The position numbers and the translations under genes are program-made. From QALR01 sp964466625 (lineage in GTDB: Bacteria > Bacillota > Clostridia > Oscillospirales > CAG-272), in assembly GCA_964466625.1 (NCBI GenBank), contig CAYXQF010000024.1, forward strand, positions 1 to 23,817: a stretch of 23,817 nt of DNA, read 5' to 3'. The notes under the pieces were generated by a model. The model did not search any database. It saw only the letters and a list, made by a program, of their open reading frames with translations, and was not told the DNA's origin. Shown one piece after another: positions 7,467 to 15,722 of the stretch. Positions within the stretch are counted from its first letter, which is position 1; every line of letters starts with the position of its first letter.

Positions 7467-8533
7467 ACTGACCTCTTTTCACTTAAAATTTCTTTCACGA
7501 TCTCGATGAAACGTGCCATTTCCTCAGCCGTTCCGATCGTGATGCGGTTATATTCTTTGATTTTTTCTGTGCTGAAATGACGCACGAGCACGCCTTTGGC
7601 TTTCAGCTTTAAGTAAAGCTCTTCTCCGCCGATCTCGTCCGATTTTGCAAAAAGGAAATTCGCTTTGGAATCGGTGACAGAAAATCCAATTTCTTCCAGT
7701 GCGATCTTTGTTTTTTCACGCGTTTCGATGATCTTTTTGCAGTTATCCATATAATAATCATCTTCGCGAAGTGCCGCCGCACCTGCCGCCATCGTCATGC
7801 GGTTGACGTTATAAGGATTGGTGGAATATTTCATAATGGAAAGATCGCGGATCAGCTCTTTCGACGCAATACCGAAGCCAAGTCTGGCACCTGCCATACT
7901 GCGCGATTTGGAGAACGTACCCGTCACGAGAAGATTATCGTATTTTTTGATCAGCGGCACAGCGCTTTCTCCGCCAAAATCAATGTAAGCTTCGTCAATG
8001 ATGACGACGCTTTCGGGATTGGAAGACACGATCTTTTCAATATCTGCAAGAGAGAGAAGAAGTCCCGATGGCGCGTTAGGGTTGGCGATAACTATATTTT
8101 TGCCGATGCCGATATATGTGCTGACGTCAATGGAAAAATCATCTTCCAAAGGAATCGTTTCAAAGGGAATGTGATTAAGCTCCGCAAAAACGGGATAAAA
8201 GCCATAGGTAATATCGGGAAAAACGATGGGGTGTTCCCCATCGCAAAACGCCATGAACGCAAAATTCAGGATCTCGTCCGAACCGTTGGTCATCAAAACG
8301 TTTTCCTTTTCCACGCCGAAGCGCGCCGCCATAAGCGAAACAAGCTCCGTACATTCCGGATCGGAATAAAGCTGCAAACGGGAAGCCTCTGCCGCAACTG
8401 CCGCCGAAACGCCTGCCGAGGGCGGATAGGGAGATTCATTGGTGTTAAGTTTGATATACTGCATATCTCTCGGCTGTTCACCGGGTGTATATGCTTTCAG
8501 ATTTTTATGGGTGCTGGAGAAAAAACGGCTCAT
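7463..8533 (-). CDS. hisC: Histidinol-phosphate aminotransferase
   Basis: This PLP enzyme transfers an amino group from glutamate to imidazole acetol phosphate. The fold type I signature TFSKSRSMAGARLGFG holds the PLP lysine Lys209. LNTNESPYPP, NGSDEIL, ANPNAPSG and DEAYIDF mark the substrate and cofactor sites. The length is 356 residues. The start at 8533 lies 7 nt after the hisD stop, with GAGGAG upstream (short 3-nt spacing). The open frame extending 22 codons further into hisD lacks family similarity. It overlaps hisB by 4 nt. Confidence 0.96.
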   Translation of the reverse strand: MSRFFSSTHKNLKAYTPGEQPRDMQYIKLNTNESPYPPSAGVSAAVAAEASRLQLYSDPECTELVSLMAARFGVEKENVLMTNGSDEILNFAFMAFCDGEHPIVFPDITYGFYPVFAELNHIPFETIPLEDDFSIDVSTYIGIGKNIVIANPNAPSGLLLSLADIEKIVSSNPESVVIIDEAYIDFGGESAVPLIKKYDNLLVTGTFSKSRSMAGARLGFGIASKELIRDLSIMKYSTNPYNVNRMTMAAGAAALREDDYYMDNCKKIIETREKTKIALEEIGFSVTDSKANFLFAKSDEIGGEELYLKLKAKGVLVRHFSTEKIKEYNRITIGTAEEMARFIEIVKEILSEKRSV

Positions 8534-8540
8534 AAACTCC

Positions 8541-9812
8541 TCATTTCTTGCGGGAGATGGCGCTTCTCGCATGTGCGGAAAGTCCTTCTTTTTCCGCAAA
8601 GAATGCCACGTCGTCCGCCACAGCGGAGAGTGCTTCTTTGGTAAAATAGGTATACTGTGTTTTCTTCACGAAATCATCAACGGAAAGCGGACTGGAAAAT
8701 TTCGCCGTACCGCTGGTGGGAAGTGTGTGGTTGGGCCCTGCGAAGTAGTCACCGAGCGCTTCGGGACAATATTTGCCCATAAAGATCGAGCCTGCATGCT
8801 CCACGGCATCAAGATAATCAAAAGGATTGTCAAGACAAAGCTCCAGATGCTCGGGCGCGATCTCATTGGAAATTTCGATCGCTTCGTCAATATTTTTGGT
8901 AATGATGATCTTGCCGTTTCTATCGATGGATTCACGCGCGATTTCTTCGCGAGGGAGAAGCGGAATCTGACGTTCCAATTCTTCGGAAACCTTTTCGGCA
9001 AGTGTCACGCTGTCCGTTACGAGAACCGCGCTTGCAAGCTTATCATGTTCTGCCTGCGAGAGAAGATCTGCGGCGAGGACTGTGGGATCGCAAGTGCCGT
9101 CAGCCACGATAAGGATCTCGGAAGGACCTGCGATCATATCAATGGAAACCTTGCCGAATACTTGCTTTTTCGCTTCCGCAACGAAAGCGTTGCCGGGGCC
9201 AACGATCTTATGAACGGCAGGAACGCTCTCTGTTCCGTAAGCAAGAGCAGCAACCGCCTGCGCACCGCCGAGCTTGAAAATACGGGTAACGCCTGCAACT
9301 TTTGCCGCGGCAAGAATCGCAGGATTCACTTTACCGTCCTTGGAAGGGGGTGTCACCATCACGATCTCGCGGCAACCGGCGATCTTGGCAGGAATACTAT
9401 CCATAAGAACGGTGGAAGGATAAGCCGCTGTACCACCGGGAACGTAAAGTCCCGCTTTTTCGATCGGGATCACCTTCTGTCCCATCACAATGCCCTTTTT
9501 ATCGTTGATAATGAAGCTGTTTCTCACCTGTTTTTCATGGAAAGCACGGATATTTGCCGCCGCATCTTCCAAAATGCGGATAAATTCGGGTTCCACAAGC
9601 TCGAACGCTTCCGCGATCTCCTCTTCGCTCACTTCAAGCGAGGAAAGTCTTACACCGTCAAATTTTTCACAGTATTCGAAAAGTGCTGCGTCACCGCGCG
9701 CTTTCACGTTTTTGATGATGTCGGAAACGATGTCCTCCACGTTCACCGTCGGCGTCACGCGCGCAAAAATCTCATCGCGCGCAACCGTTTCACTGTTTAA
9801 TATTTTTATCAT
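8541..9812 (-). CDS. hisD: Histidinol dehydrogenase
   Basis: This is the last enzyme of the pathway: a zinc-dependent, NAD-linked four-electron oxidation of histidinol to histidine. The 423-residue length is normal. Recognisable blocks are VPGGTAAYPSTVLM, KVAGVTRIFKLGGAQAVAAL, VGPGNAFVAEAK, IDMIAGPSEILI, the catalytic EIAPEHLEL and the C-terminal HTLPTSGTAKFSSPLSVDDF. It lies 18 nt after hisG and 7 nt before hisC. The ribosome binding site is weak (AAAGAATGG region), which suits translation coupled to hisG. Confidence 0.97.
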   Translation of the reverse strand: MIKILNSETVARDEIFARVTPTVNVEDIVSDIIKNVKARGDAALFEYCEKFDGVRLSSLEVSEEEIAEAFELVEPEFIRILEDAAANIRAFHEKQVRNSFIINDKKGIVMGQKVIPIEKAGLYVPGGTAAYPSTVLMDSIPAKIAGCREIVMVTPPSKDGKVNPAILAAAKVAGVTRIFKLGGAQAVAALAYGTESVPAVHKIVGPGNAFVAEAKKQVFGKVSIDMIAGPSEILIVADGTCDPTVLAADLLSQAEHDKLASAVLVTDSVTLAEKVSEELERQIPLLPREEIARESIDRNGKIIITKNIDEAIEISNEIAPEHLELCLDNPFDYLDAVEHAGSIFMGKYCPEALGDYFAGPNHTLPTSGTAKFSSPLSVDDFVKKTQYTYFTKEALSAVADDVAFFAEKEGLSAHARSAISRKK

Positions 9813-9830
9813 AAAATCACGACCATTCTT

Positions 9831-10457
9831 TTAATTTTTATCAACAAGCTTTGCAATCGCACTGACAATTTCTTCGATGCGCTCGCCGTTGAATTTGAAG
9901 CTTGCTTTGTTGGCGATCAATCTTGCGCTGATGGGAACGATGGTTTCCTTCGGCTCCAGATCGTTTTCATAGAGCGTTTTTCCCGTTTCCACGATATCCA
10001 CGATCACGTCGGAAAGTCCGAGGATCGGCGCAAGCTCAATGGAGCCATTGAGATGGATAATATCAATATCACGGCATTTGCCTGCGTAATATTCTTTTGC
10101 GATGTTTACAAATTTTGTGGCAACACGGAGCGTTTTTTCCGTGTCGTCATGGAAATCTTTTTTTGCCGCGACAGCCATGCGGCATTTACCGAGCTTCATA
10201 TCGAGAAGCTCATAAACCTCGGGGCGATATTCGAGCAAGATATCCTTGCCGGCGATGCCGATGTCAGCGGCACCTCTTTCGACGTAGATTGCAACGTCCG
10301 AGGGTTTTACCCAGAAAAAGCGAAGACCTTTTTCTTCATTTTCGAAGATCAGCTTGCGGTTATTTTCCTTGATGGCAGGACAATCAAAGCCTGCCTCTTC
10401 AAACATGGCGTAAACCTTTTCGCCGAGTCTGCCCTTAGGCAAAGCAATATCAATCAT
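9831..10457 (-). CDS. hisG: ATP phosphoribosyltransferase catalytic subunit, short form
   Basis: It catalyses the first committed step, joining ATP and PRPP. At 208 residues it is the short HisG lacking the C-terminal ACT-like regulatory domain, so it needs HisZ, which is the gene immediately upstream. MIDIALPKGRLGE and GAADIGIAGKDIL are typical HisG motifs. The PRPP loop corresponds to IHLNGSIELAP. The start at 10457 overlaps the hisZ stop by 8 nt and gives the canonical N-terminus. The frame stays open for about 109 codons further upstream within hisZ, which is not real coding sequence. Confidence 0.97.
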   Translation of the reverse strand: MIDIALPKGRLGEKVYAMFEEAGFDCPAIKENNRKLIFENEEKGLRFFWVKPSDVAIYVERGAADIGIAGKDILLEYRPEVYELLDMKLGKCRMAVAAKKDFHDDTEKTLRVATKFVNIAKEYYAGKCRDIDIIHLNGSIELAPILGLSDVIVDIVETGKTLYENDLEPKETIVPISARLIANKASFKFNGERIEEIVSAIAKLVDKN

Positions 10458-11574
10458 GGTTTTCAAGGATCTCAAGACCTCCGTTTCTGAAAGATAAAAG
10501 CTCACGGTAACGAATGTTTTCGGGAATTTCTTTTTCCGCAAGCACGGTTTTTCCCATGCCGGAAAGCAGTGCCATCGCACGAAGCACATCGCCTGCGTCC
10601 GCATCATCGCCGTAAAGCAAAACGATGTCTGCGTCATATTCTTTTTTTCTCGTATCCAGAAGTGCCAGCATATCGAGGTAAACGGCAAAACCAATCGCAC
10701 CTGCGCGTCTGCCCATCTTCTGCATGAGTTTATCATATCTGCCGCCCGAAAGGATACCGTCCGGAATTCCTTCCACAAAGCCACGGAAAACGATACCGCT
10801 GTAATAATTCATATCATTGACAACGGAAAAGTCGATGCGCAAACGGTTGGCAACGCCAGCGGCTTCCAAAGCGGAAATGATCGCTTCCAGCTCTGCTACG
10901 GCACTTTCCGCGCCCCCAATCGCAAGCGTTTTCAGCTTCATGAGAACCTCGCGCGGTTTTCCGTAAACAGAAACAAGCGATGTCAACTTTTTCGTCATGT
11001 CATCGTCCACACCGTGCGCGTGGCAGATCTCGCGGATCCCATGAAGATTTTTTTCGCCCACGCACGCGATCAGATTTCGCTTCTCCTCGGTGGGAATGGC
11101 AAGCGATTCCGTCAATGCGGAAAGCACACCGAGATGGGAAAGATCAAGAACAGATCTGCGGCTGATCGTTTCCAAACTGCGAAGGGCAAGAAGCACAACT
11201 TCAGCCATCGCGTAAACGTCGATCTCGCCGATACATTCAAGCCCCGTTTGCATGATCTCCTTGAACGTATGCGTATTGCGCGAAATGCGGTAAACGTTTT
11301 CGTTATAGTAAACCTTTTGCATGCCGCGCACGTCATCTTTGGAATTTTTGATGATGGAAAGCGTCACGTCAGGCTTGAGTGCCATGAGCTTGCCGTCCGT
11401 ATCGGTAAAAGTGATCACACCGTCACCGACCAGAAAATCTTTATTGCGCACGTACAGGTCATACTCCTCGAATTTGCTCATTTTATACTGTGTGTATCCG
11501 TACTGCCGATAGAGTCCGCGCAGAGCAAAAACTGCTTGCTCTGCGCCTCTCGGCGTTTTTTCATCATATATCAT
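10450..11574 (-). CDS. hisZ: ATP phosphoribosyltransferase regulatory subunit (HisRS paralogue)
   Basis: HisZ is a class II aminoacyl-tRNA-synthetase-like protein without tRNA charging activity. It forms a hetero-octamer with short HisG and confers histidine feedback. Seen here: the N-terminal AEQAVFALRGLYRQYGY, PDVTLSI, the motif-2-like RNTHTFKEIMQTGLECIG, and the motif-3-like LSGGRYDKLMQKMG with AIGFAV. The length of 374 is within the family range and short for a true HisRS, and there is no C-terminal anticodon-binding domain of HisRS type. It is the first gene of the operon, with GAGAGGA about 10 bases before the ATG. Confidence 0.95.
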   Translation of the reverse strand: MIYDEKTPRGAEQAVFALRGLYRQYGYTQYKMSKFEEYDLYVRNKDFLVGDGVITFTDTDGKLMALKPDVTLSIIKNSKDDVRGMQKVYYNENVYRISRNTHTFKEIMQTGLECIGEIDVYAMAEVVLLALRSLETISRRSVLDLSHLGVLSALTESLAIPTEEKRNLIACVGEKNLHGIREICHAHGVDDDMTKKLTSLVSVYGKPREVLMKLKTLAIGGAESAVAELEAIISALEAAGVANRLRIDFSVVNDMNYYSGIVFRGFVEGIPDGILSGGRYDKLMQKMGRRAGAIGFAVYLDMLALLDTRKKEYDADIVLLYGDDADAGDVLRAMALLSGMGKTVLAEKEIPENIRYRELLSFRNGGLEILENHD

Positions 11575-11610
11575 ATAGGGAAAATCCTCTCGTCTTCTTT
11601 TTGTGATAAC

Positions 11611-11639
11611 ATTTTACCATGTTAAAACAAGTTTGTCAA
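11611..11639 (-). promoter_or_regulatory. Sigma-A promoter of the his operon
   Basis: On the minus strand, TTGACA (11634-11639) and TAAAAT (11611-11616) are separated by 17 bp. The predicted transcript start near 11604 leaves a leader of only about 30 nt before hisZ, too short for a T-box or attenuator. No clear operator palindrome was seen. Confidence 0.9.
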
Positions 11640-11659
11640 TAGACATCTTTTGTATTTTG

Positions 11660-11701
11660 AAAAAAGCATCGCCGAACATGGCAAAATGTCCACGTTCGGC
11701 G
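11660..11701 (-). terminator. Terminator of the Gfo/Idh gene
   Basis: On the minus strand, a 12-bp stem (11690-11701 with 11670-11681, one G-T pair) and an 8-nt loop are followed by four bases and then six T. It insulates the his promoter, which begins 20 bases further on. Confidence 0.75.
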
Positions 11702-11722
11702 GCATTTCTTTACGATTCTTTT

Positions 11723-12775
11723 TTATTCAAAGGGGAGCGTCCTGTGCGTTTGCGCAGCTTGTCTTACGGTGTCGATCAGTTTTGTCACACGAACAATATC
11801 AGAAACGGGCACGAGCAGCTTATCAAAGCCGTCCGCGCTTTTTGCGAAATTCTGATAATATTCACAAACGTTGCTCTCCACCACGGGCATCACTTTTTTA
11901 TGTACCGTTTCCGGCGGACGCGGTGCCATCGTTTTGCTGATGCCTGCCGCTGTGCGCACAGGCACGATCTCTCTTTCTGTCGCGTGTTCCGATACTGTCA
12001 CGATCTCCACGCCCATATTCCATGCGCGAACGATCGCCGTTCCCTTTTCACCGACAAGATACCAGCGCGGCAAAGAAATAAAATTGCAAGTGCCGACCTC
12101 GACCACGACCTCGTCACCGTCTTCAAAGGTGAGATTTGCCGTAAAGCCATCGTCCACTTCGTTGCCTCCCACATAGGAAAGCGTTGCCGAAACGTAGGAA
12201 ACCTTCGTTTTTCCTTTTAACATCAGCACCTGATCAAAAAGGTGCATACCCCAGTCCAGCAGCATACCGCCGCCCTGCGCCGTGTTTTTGCGCCAGTCCG
12301 CAGGAATTCCGCGTGAACCATGCACACGCGATTCGATGCGATAAATGTCCCCGATGCGATTTTCATCGATGATTTTTTTCACGGCGAGAAAATCGCCGTC
12401 CCATCTGCGGTTCTGATAAACGCTGAACATGCGCTCACATTCCTTTGCGGTGTCCAAGACCTCATTCAGCTCCTCGATATTCAGGGTGGCAGGTTTTTCG
12501 CAGATGACGTGTTTTCCTGCACGCAATGCGCGCATGGATAAACTTTTATGAGAATCATTCGGTGTCGCAATGATAACAATATCCACGTCCTTATCGCAAA
12601 ACATCGCTTCCGAAGAGCCGTAGACGTAAAGTCCCTTTTCACGGGCAAATGCTCTTCTCTTTTCAGACGTATCATAAACGCCCTTGACCGTCATATTTTG
12701 CAGATCCTCCAGTTTGCGGTAGTGCCAAAGCCCCTCGCCGCCAAAACCGATAATACCCAAGTTATGATGCTTCAT
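11723..12775 (-). CDS. Gfo/Idh/MocA-family NAD(P)-dependent oxidoreductase
   Basis: This 350-residue cytosolic dehydrogenase is of the family that oxidises or reduces sugars, inositols and related compounds. The N-terminal Rossmann motif GIIGFGGEG (7-15), the ATPNDSHK loop and the catalytic EKP (93-95) are present. GGGMLLDWGMHLFD (168-181) supplies the family Asp174 and His178. The gene stands alone with its own promoter and terminator, and no sugar transporter or kinase is adjacent, so the substrate cannot be inferred. The start has GGAG 9 bases upstream of the ATG, and a leader of about 70 nt precedes it. Confidence 0.92.
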   Translation of the reverse strand: MKHHNLGIIGFGGEGLWHYRKLEDLQNMTVKGVYDTSEKRRAFAREKGLYVYGSSEAMFCDKDVDIVIIATPNDSHKSLSMRALRAGKHVICEKPATLNIEELNEVLDTAKECERMFSVYQNRRWDGDFLAVKKIIDENRIGDIYRIESRVHGSRGIPADWRKNTAQGGGMLLDWGMHLFDQVLMLKGKTKVSYVSATLSYVGGNEVDDGFTANLTFEDGDEVVVEVGTCNFISLPRWYLVGEKGTAIVRAWNMGVEIVTVSEHATEREIVPVRTAAGISKTMAPRPPETVHKKVMPVVESNVCEYYQNFAKSADGFDKLLVPVSDIVRVTKLIDTVRQAAQTHRTLPFE

Positions 12776-12851
12776 AAGAAAAATCTCCGTTTTATCAATG
12801 AATATAACAATATTAGAGAATCATATTTATCATGGATTTTGTGATGATAGT

Positions 12852-12880
12852 ATTTTACACCATTGTGCCCGTAAAGTCAA
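12852..12880 (-). promoter_or_regulatory. Sigma-A promoter of the Gfo/Idh gene
   Basis: On the minus strand, TTGACT (12875-12880) and TAAAAT (12852-12857) are separated by 17 bp. It points away from the response-regulator promoter in the same 237-bp intergenic region. The remaining leader, 12776-12845, is AT-rich and holds no hairpin of note. Confidence 0.85.
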
Positions 12881-12920
12881 CATTTTTCGGTGCAAAACCA
12901 TGCGAAAATCTCACCGAAAA

Positions 12921-12936
12921 CTTAAAGAAATCTTAA
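12921..12936 (+). promoter_or_regulatory. Direct repeat, candidate response-regulator binding site
   Basis: CTTAA at 12921-12925 and again at 12932-12936 are exactly 11 bp apart, the one-turn spacing used by OmpR/PhoB-family dimers. The repeat ends 12 bp upstream of the weak -35 box of the two-component operon, a position suited to activation and autoregulation. Confidence 0.5.
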
Positions 12937-12948
12937 TGCCCGCTCCCC

Positions 12949-12977
12949 TTTTCATTTTCGTGATATTGCGGTATAAT
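12949..12977 (+). promoter_or_regulatory. Promoter of the two-component operon
   Basis: A consensus TATAAT (12972-12977) is 17 bp from a weak TTTTCA (12949-12954). A poor -35 box with an upstream direct repeat is the usual arrangement for an activator-dependent promoter. Confidence 0.7.
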
Positions 12978-13012
12978 GTAGTCAAGAAACAAGCAGAAAG
13001 GAAAATCAAAAA

Positions 13013-13705
13013 ATGGCAACCATTCTCATCTGTGACGATGAAAAAGACATCGTTTCCGCGCTGAAAATTTATCTCACGGAAGCAGGCTACGATACCAAAG
13101 AAGCCTACAGCGGCAAGGAAGCTTTACATATTTTATCTGAAAACGAGATCCATCTTGTACTCATGGATATCATGATGCCCGAAGTGGACGGCATCACCGC
13201 CATGCGTATGATCCGAAAAGAAAGCAATCTTCCCGTCATCTTGCTGACGGCGAAAAGCGAAGACGAAGACAAGATCGAAGGGCTTGACGCCGGTGCTGAC
13301 GATTACATCACGAAGCCATTCAATCCGTCAGAAGTCATCGCGCGTGTGCGCTCCCAGCTTCGCCGTTATCTCACCCTCGGCGGCACGAAAGAATACGATT
13401 CCAAAATCGTCCACGGCGGCATCGTGCTGGACAGCCGCGAAAAAACGCTCCACGTGGACGGCGACCCCGTACTGCTCACGCCAACGGAATTTGAAATTTT
13501 GAAGCTGCTCCTGCAAAATCCCGGCACCGTTTTTTCTCCCAAAGAGATCTATCGCCGCATCTGGAATAATTCCCCCTACGGTGCGGAAGGCACCATTGCC
13601 GTCCATATCCGCCGTGTGCGCGAAAAGATCGAGATCAATCCCGCGGAGCCGCGTTACCTCAAGACCATTTGGGGACAAGGCTACCGCATCGAGAAAAAGA
13701 TCTGA
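13013..13705 (+). CDS. OmpR/VanR-type response regulator
   Basis: This 230-residue DNA-binding regulator pairs with the next gene. The receiver domain (1 to about 118) has the acidic pocket Asp8/Asp9, phospho-acceptor Asp52 (LVLMDIMMPEVDG), Thr79 and Lys101 (ITKPF). The winged-helix effector domain (about 130-230) ends in the typical IAVHIRRVREKIE and YLKTIWGQGYRI. AAAGGA precedes the ATG. It is 25 nt upstream of the kinase gene, in one operon. An 11-bp direct repeat upstream of its promoter suggests autoregulation. The target genes are not evident. Confidence 0.96.
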   Translation: MATILICDDEKDIVSALKIYLTEAGYDTKEAYSGKEALHILSENEIHLVLMDIMMPEVDGITAMRMIRKESNLPVILLTAKSEDEDKIEGLDAGADDYITKPFNPSEVIARVRSQLRRYLTLGGTKEYDSKIVHGGIVLDSREKTLHVDGDPVLLTPTEFEILKLLLQNPGTVFSPKEIYRRIWNNSPYGAEGTIAVHIRRVREKIEINPAEPRYLKTIWGQGYRIEKKI

Positions 13706-13730
13706 CACCTATATATAGAAAGGACACAAA

Positions 13731-15653
13731 ATGAAACAATATTCCAGACCGAAAAAAGTCATCGCCGTGGTGCTTTCCGCGGTGCTCGTTCTTCTCTTCT
13801 TCGCAAGCCTTTTCCTCACGTTCGAAGCGGTGGATCTCGGCTGCTATGATTCCAGACGTGACACCTGCATCACCCAAGCGTACCGAACGCCGATCACGCG
13901 CAATCTCGACCAAGTAAGACAAGCCTTTTACACTTATGATCGCGACTTTGACCGAATCGCAGAGTTTTATAAAAACACCAACTTTGAATTTGATTATTAC
14001 ATCAATAACGAACTCGCCTATTCCACCAGAACAAACCGTGAAATTTTGGAATATAGTGACTGTTATTACCCTCTTTACGTTGATGCAGAAGTCGGCACGC
14101 ACCTCGTCGGCTACGCCGTAAATGATCCAAATGCTGAAAATATCTTTTATCAGGATATCCGCTTCGCAACCTTTCTTTATGATATGCGCTACGTGTTTTT
14201 CGTGATTTTGGCGCTCTCGGCACTCCTCTTTTTCCCGCTTTTTGCCTATCTTCTCGCAACGGCAGGCAAGCGCGCTTATGCGGAAAAAGCACAAGGCTCT
14301 TTTATTGAGCTGATTCCCTTTGACCTATTCACCGCGATCTACGTGGGACTTTCCTTCGCCGCGGTAGGAGGATTTATGCTGATCATGAATGACCTTTACA
14401 CCGTTTTTGATAGGATCGCATATATCTTCACCACCGCGCTCGCTGTCGTTTGTTATCTACTTCTTTTGCTTTATCTTGTGAGCTTCATTACGCGTCTGCG
14501 CATCGGCGGTATCCTCAAAACAACTGTCATCTGGCGCTTGCTCACCGTCATTTTCCGCTTGAGCGTAAAGCTTTTCCGTCTGATCGTGAAGTTTTTCCGT
14601 TTGATCGGTCGAGGCTTTCGTTTCCTTGGCAAAAAGATCCGTGCGTTTTTCCGCATGCTCCCCCTTATCTGGCATATCATCGTCGCGATGGCACTTCTTT
14701 TCGTCATGGATTTTATCATGATCGTTATTGCCACGAATAATCGTAGTTTTGGGTTTCTCTGCTTCTATCTCATCATCCGCACCACGCTGTTTTCCGTCTT
14801 TTTGATGTATATTTATCTTATGCTCCGCAAGCTGAAAAAAGGCGGCGAAGCAATCGCAAGCGGCGATTTTTCATATCAGATCGAAACTGAAAATATGCTG
14901 GGTGATCTCCGCAAATTCGGTGACGATCTCAATCACATCAGCACCTCCATGGAAACCGCCGTCGATGCCCGACTGAAAAGCGAACGCCTGAAAACGGAAC
15001 TGATCACAAACGTATCTCACGATATCAAAACCCCACTCACCTCCATCATCAATTATGTGGATCTGCTGAAAAAAGAAGAACCTGAAAGCGAAACCGTCCG
15101 TGAATACGTAAACGTGCTCGACCGTCAATCCCATAAACTCAAAAAGCTCATCGGGGATCTCGTGGAAGCCTCCAAAGCCTCCACGGGAAACGTCGCTGTT
15201 CATCTCGAAGAATGTGACGTTGGCGTGATGCTGGAGCAAACGGTTGGCGAATATGAAGAAAAACTGCAAAAAGCAGGACTTTCCGCCGTCGTAACTTGCA
15301 GCAGAACACCGATGAAGATCATGGCGGACGGCAGACATCTCTGGCGCATCTTTGATAATCTGATGAGCAACATTTGCAAATATTCTCTGCCCGGCACACG
15401 CGTTTATCTCGAAACGCGCACCGATGGGGAGATGGGTATCATCACCTTCAAAAACATTTCCAAATCTCCCATTGATATTTCCGCAGACGAGCTGACAGAG
15501 CGCTTCGTACGCGCGGACACCTCGCGCAACACCGAAGGCAGCGGCCTTGGACTTTCCATCGCGCAAAGTCTTATGAAGCTCCAAAACGGCACGCTCGACA
15601 TCGTTTGCGACGGCGATCTTTTCAAAGCCATTCTGACGTTCAAAATCATATAA
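13731..15653 (+). CDS. Multi-pass membrane sensor histidine kinase
   Basis: This 640-residue kinase is longer than the usual 350-500. Helices are seen near 9-30, 155-175, 197-220, 229-255, 311-335 and 342-363; residues 31-150 form a probable extracellular sensor domain. A HAMP-like linker at about 364-415 leads to the HisKA box with the phospho-accepting His430 (NVSHDIKTP). The ATPase N-box is FDNLMSNICKYS (541-552) and the G2 box is EGSGLGLSIA (602-611). Between helices 4 and 5 lies a cationic tandem heptad repeat (275-302, described separately). The catalytic core resembles VanS-type kinases. AAAGGA precedes the ATG. The signal is unknown; the nearby genes give no ABC transporter of BceAB type. 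Confidence 0.93.
   Translation: MKQYSRPKKVIAVVLSAVLVLLFFASLFLTFEAVDLGCYDSRRDTCITQAYRTPITRNLDQVRQAFYTYDRDFDRIAEFYKNTNFEFDYYINNELAYSTRTNREILEYSDCYYPLYVDAEVGTHLVGYAVNDPNAENIFYQDIRFATFLYDMRYVFFVILALSALLFFPLFAYLLATAGKRAYAEKAQGSFIELIPFDLFTAIYVGLSFAAVGGFMLIMNDLYTVFDRIAYIFTTALAVVCYLLLLLYLVSFITRLRIGGILKTTVIWRLLTVIFRLSVKLFRLIVKFFRLIGRGFRFLGKKIRAFFRMLPLIWHIIVAMALLFVMDFIMIVIATNNRSFGFLCFYLIIRTTLFSVFLMYIYLMLRKLKKGGEAIASGDFSYQIETENMLGDLRKFGDDLNHISTSMETAVDARLKSERLKTELITNVSHDIKTPLTSIINYVDLLKKEEPESETVREYVNVLDRQSHKLKKLIGDLVEASKASTGNVAVHLEECDVGVMLEQTVGEYEEKLQKAGLSAVVTCSRTPMKIMADGRHLWRIFDNLMSNICKYSLPGTRVYLETRTDGEMGIITFKNISKSPIDISADELTERFVRADTSRNTEGSGLGLSIAQSLMKLQNGTLDIVCDGDLFKAILTFKII
14553..14636 (+). repeat. 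Four tandem 21-bp units encoding a cationic heptad repeat in the kinase
   Basis: The units encode FRLSVKL, FRLIVKF, FRLIGRG and FRFLGKK, followed by a degenerate IRAFFRM. Arginine at position 2 and Lys/Arg at position 6 recur in each unit with hydrophobic residues between, giving an amphipathic basic helix. The nucleotide repeats share TTTTCCG and TGATCG, so they probably arose by tandem duplication. Confidence 0.85.
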
Positions 15654-15655
15654 AA

Positions 15656-15689
15656 AGAAAAACGGACTTCTCCCGAAGTCCGTTTTTGT
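15656..15689. terminator. Bidirectional terminator between the kinase and XRE genes
   Basis: A perfect 13-bp stem including A and T runs (15658-15670 with 15675-15687) has a TCCC loop. It serves the convergent kinase (plus) and XRE regulator (minus) genes. Confidence 0.92.
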
Positions 15690-15690
15690 T

Positions 15691-15707
15691 GCAGAGCACC
15701 GCCCTGC
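15691..15707. repeat. Degenerate copy of the GCAGGGC hairpin
   Basis: This 17-bp inverted repeat (GCAGAGC, ACC, GCCCTGC) matches the first hairpin of the element at 19432-19448 at 14 of 17 positions. It stands alone next to a terminator, without the second hairpin. It may be a decayed copy or chance similarity. Confidence 0.4.
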
Positions 15708-15722
15708 TTCGTCAAGATACAA

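Noticed and set aside
8439..9800. Long plus-strand open frame opposite hisD and hisC
   Set aside because: It lies antisense to hisD, with no family similarity. It arises from the codon bias of the his genes.
10458..10784. Upstream extension of the hisG frame
   Set aside because: These codons overlap hisZ and show no similarity to HisG, whose canonical N-terminus begins at 10457.
11575..11722. Possible T-box or his attenuator before hisZ
   Set aside because: The only hairpin in the region lies upstream of the his promoter and terminates the neighbouring gene. The transcribed leader is about 30 nt.
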